From: Deltaproteobacteria bacterium UBA2385
Lineage (GTDB): Bacteria > Myxococcota_A > UBA796 > UBA2385
Direction of reading: 5' to 3'
Assembly (NCBI GenBank): GCA_002343455.1
Contig: DDSR01000162.1
Span: forward strand, 1-13,328
Length of the DNA stretch: 13,328 bases
Shown: piece after piece, positions 13,240 through 13,328 of the stretch
How the letters are laid out: each line of letters begins with the position of its first letter
How positions within the stretch are numbered: the first letter of the stretch is position 1
Notes under the pieces: model-generated
The model's database searches: none
Told to the model about the DNA's origin: nothing
Seen by the model: the letters and a program-made list of their open reading frames with translations, nothing else
Made by a program: the position numbers and the translations under genes

Positions 13240-13328
13240 CCTCAGGGCAGGACGGGCCGACCTAGCCCCTCCGTCAGGATCGCGCCACGTCCGGGACCGT
13301 CGCAGGGGGAACCCCTCCAGGTTCCCCC
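13240..13328 (-). promoter_or_regulatory. 5' region of glnS with terminal hairpin
   Basis: These 89 bp upstream of GlnRS contain no gene. At the window edge lies a perfect 9-bp inverted repeat, GGGGGAACC (13305-13313) and GGTTCCCCC (13320-13328), with a 6-nt loop CCTCCA. Between it and the gene, a minus-strand TAGGTC near 13256-13261 could serve as a -10 box, but I see no good -35. The region probably carries the promoter or leader of the glnS gene run; that is inferred from position. Confidence 0.4.
13305..13328. repeat. Perfect 9-bp inverted repeat at window end
   Basis: The two arms GGGGGAACC and GGTTCCCCC are separated by six bases. As RNA it would be a very stable hairpin on either strand. 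Read on the minus strand, no U-run follows. Read on the plus strand, the sequence continues outside the window, so a terminator for a plus-strand transcript cannot be excluded. Confidence 0.6.

Noticed and set aside
1..13328. tRNA, rRNA, CRISPR, insertion-sequence or attachment-site signals
   Set aside because: I found no cloverleaf-like sequence, no spaced direct repeats, no transposase motifs and no terminal repeats; the only tandem repeat is coding (6-89).

Overview
This is a GC-rich (about 70% by eye), densely packed bacterial window with ten protein-coding genes and no RNA gene, insertion sequence, prophage or CRISPR array that I can see. The gene types suggest a delta-proteobacterial, Myxococcota-like lineage, but taxonomy cannot be proven from this window. 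The pointers are a Ser/Thr protein kinase fused to a formylglycine-enzyme-like domain, a Pro/Ala-rich protein with a PEGA-like tail, a duplicated cytochrome-c lipoprotein, a Cys-rich secreted lipoprotein, and a GlnRS carrying a YqeY/GatB tail.

Left part (1-4220). The window opens inside a plus-strand gene for a protein with a Pro-Ala-Glu repeat linker and a small beta-rich C-terminal domain. A P-loop nucleotide-binding protein of the AAA_28/NadR-like kind follows 14 nt later. A convergent minus-strand universal stress protein lies opposite. It is divergently arranged with a plus-strand pair: a diheme, internally duplicated cytochrome-c lipoprotein, then an exported protein with secretin-like N-domains but no secretin barrel. 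That pair ends head-on, with a 13-bp overlap, against a minus-strand Cys-rich lipoprotein.

Right part (4278-13239). Five minus-strand genes are read right to left: glutaminyl-tRNA synthetase with YqeY tail, kinase/PEGA/FGE-like fusion, phosphohexomutase, asparaginase-II-family protein and guanine deaminase. The junctions are extremely tight: a 4-nt GTGA overlap, a 6-nt gap, a 9-nt gap and a 1-nt TGATG overlap. This looks like one translationally coupled operon, possibly continuing after 57 nt into the Cys-rich lipoprotein. Its products touch glutamine charging, asparagine-type amide hydrolysis, guanine deamination (ammonia release) and sugar phosphates, with an embedded Ser/Thr kinase. A nitrogen/carbon housekeeping operon with an in-built phosphorylation regulator is my inference, not something the sequence proves.

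The most interesting points are three. The asparaginase-family protein keeps the two Ser-Lys catalytic pairs of the family but has lost its Cys-Lys-Cys zinc site. The FGE-like domain fused to the kinase lacks both catalytic cysteines. The kinase start is coupled to the GlnRS stop.
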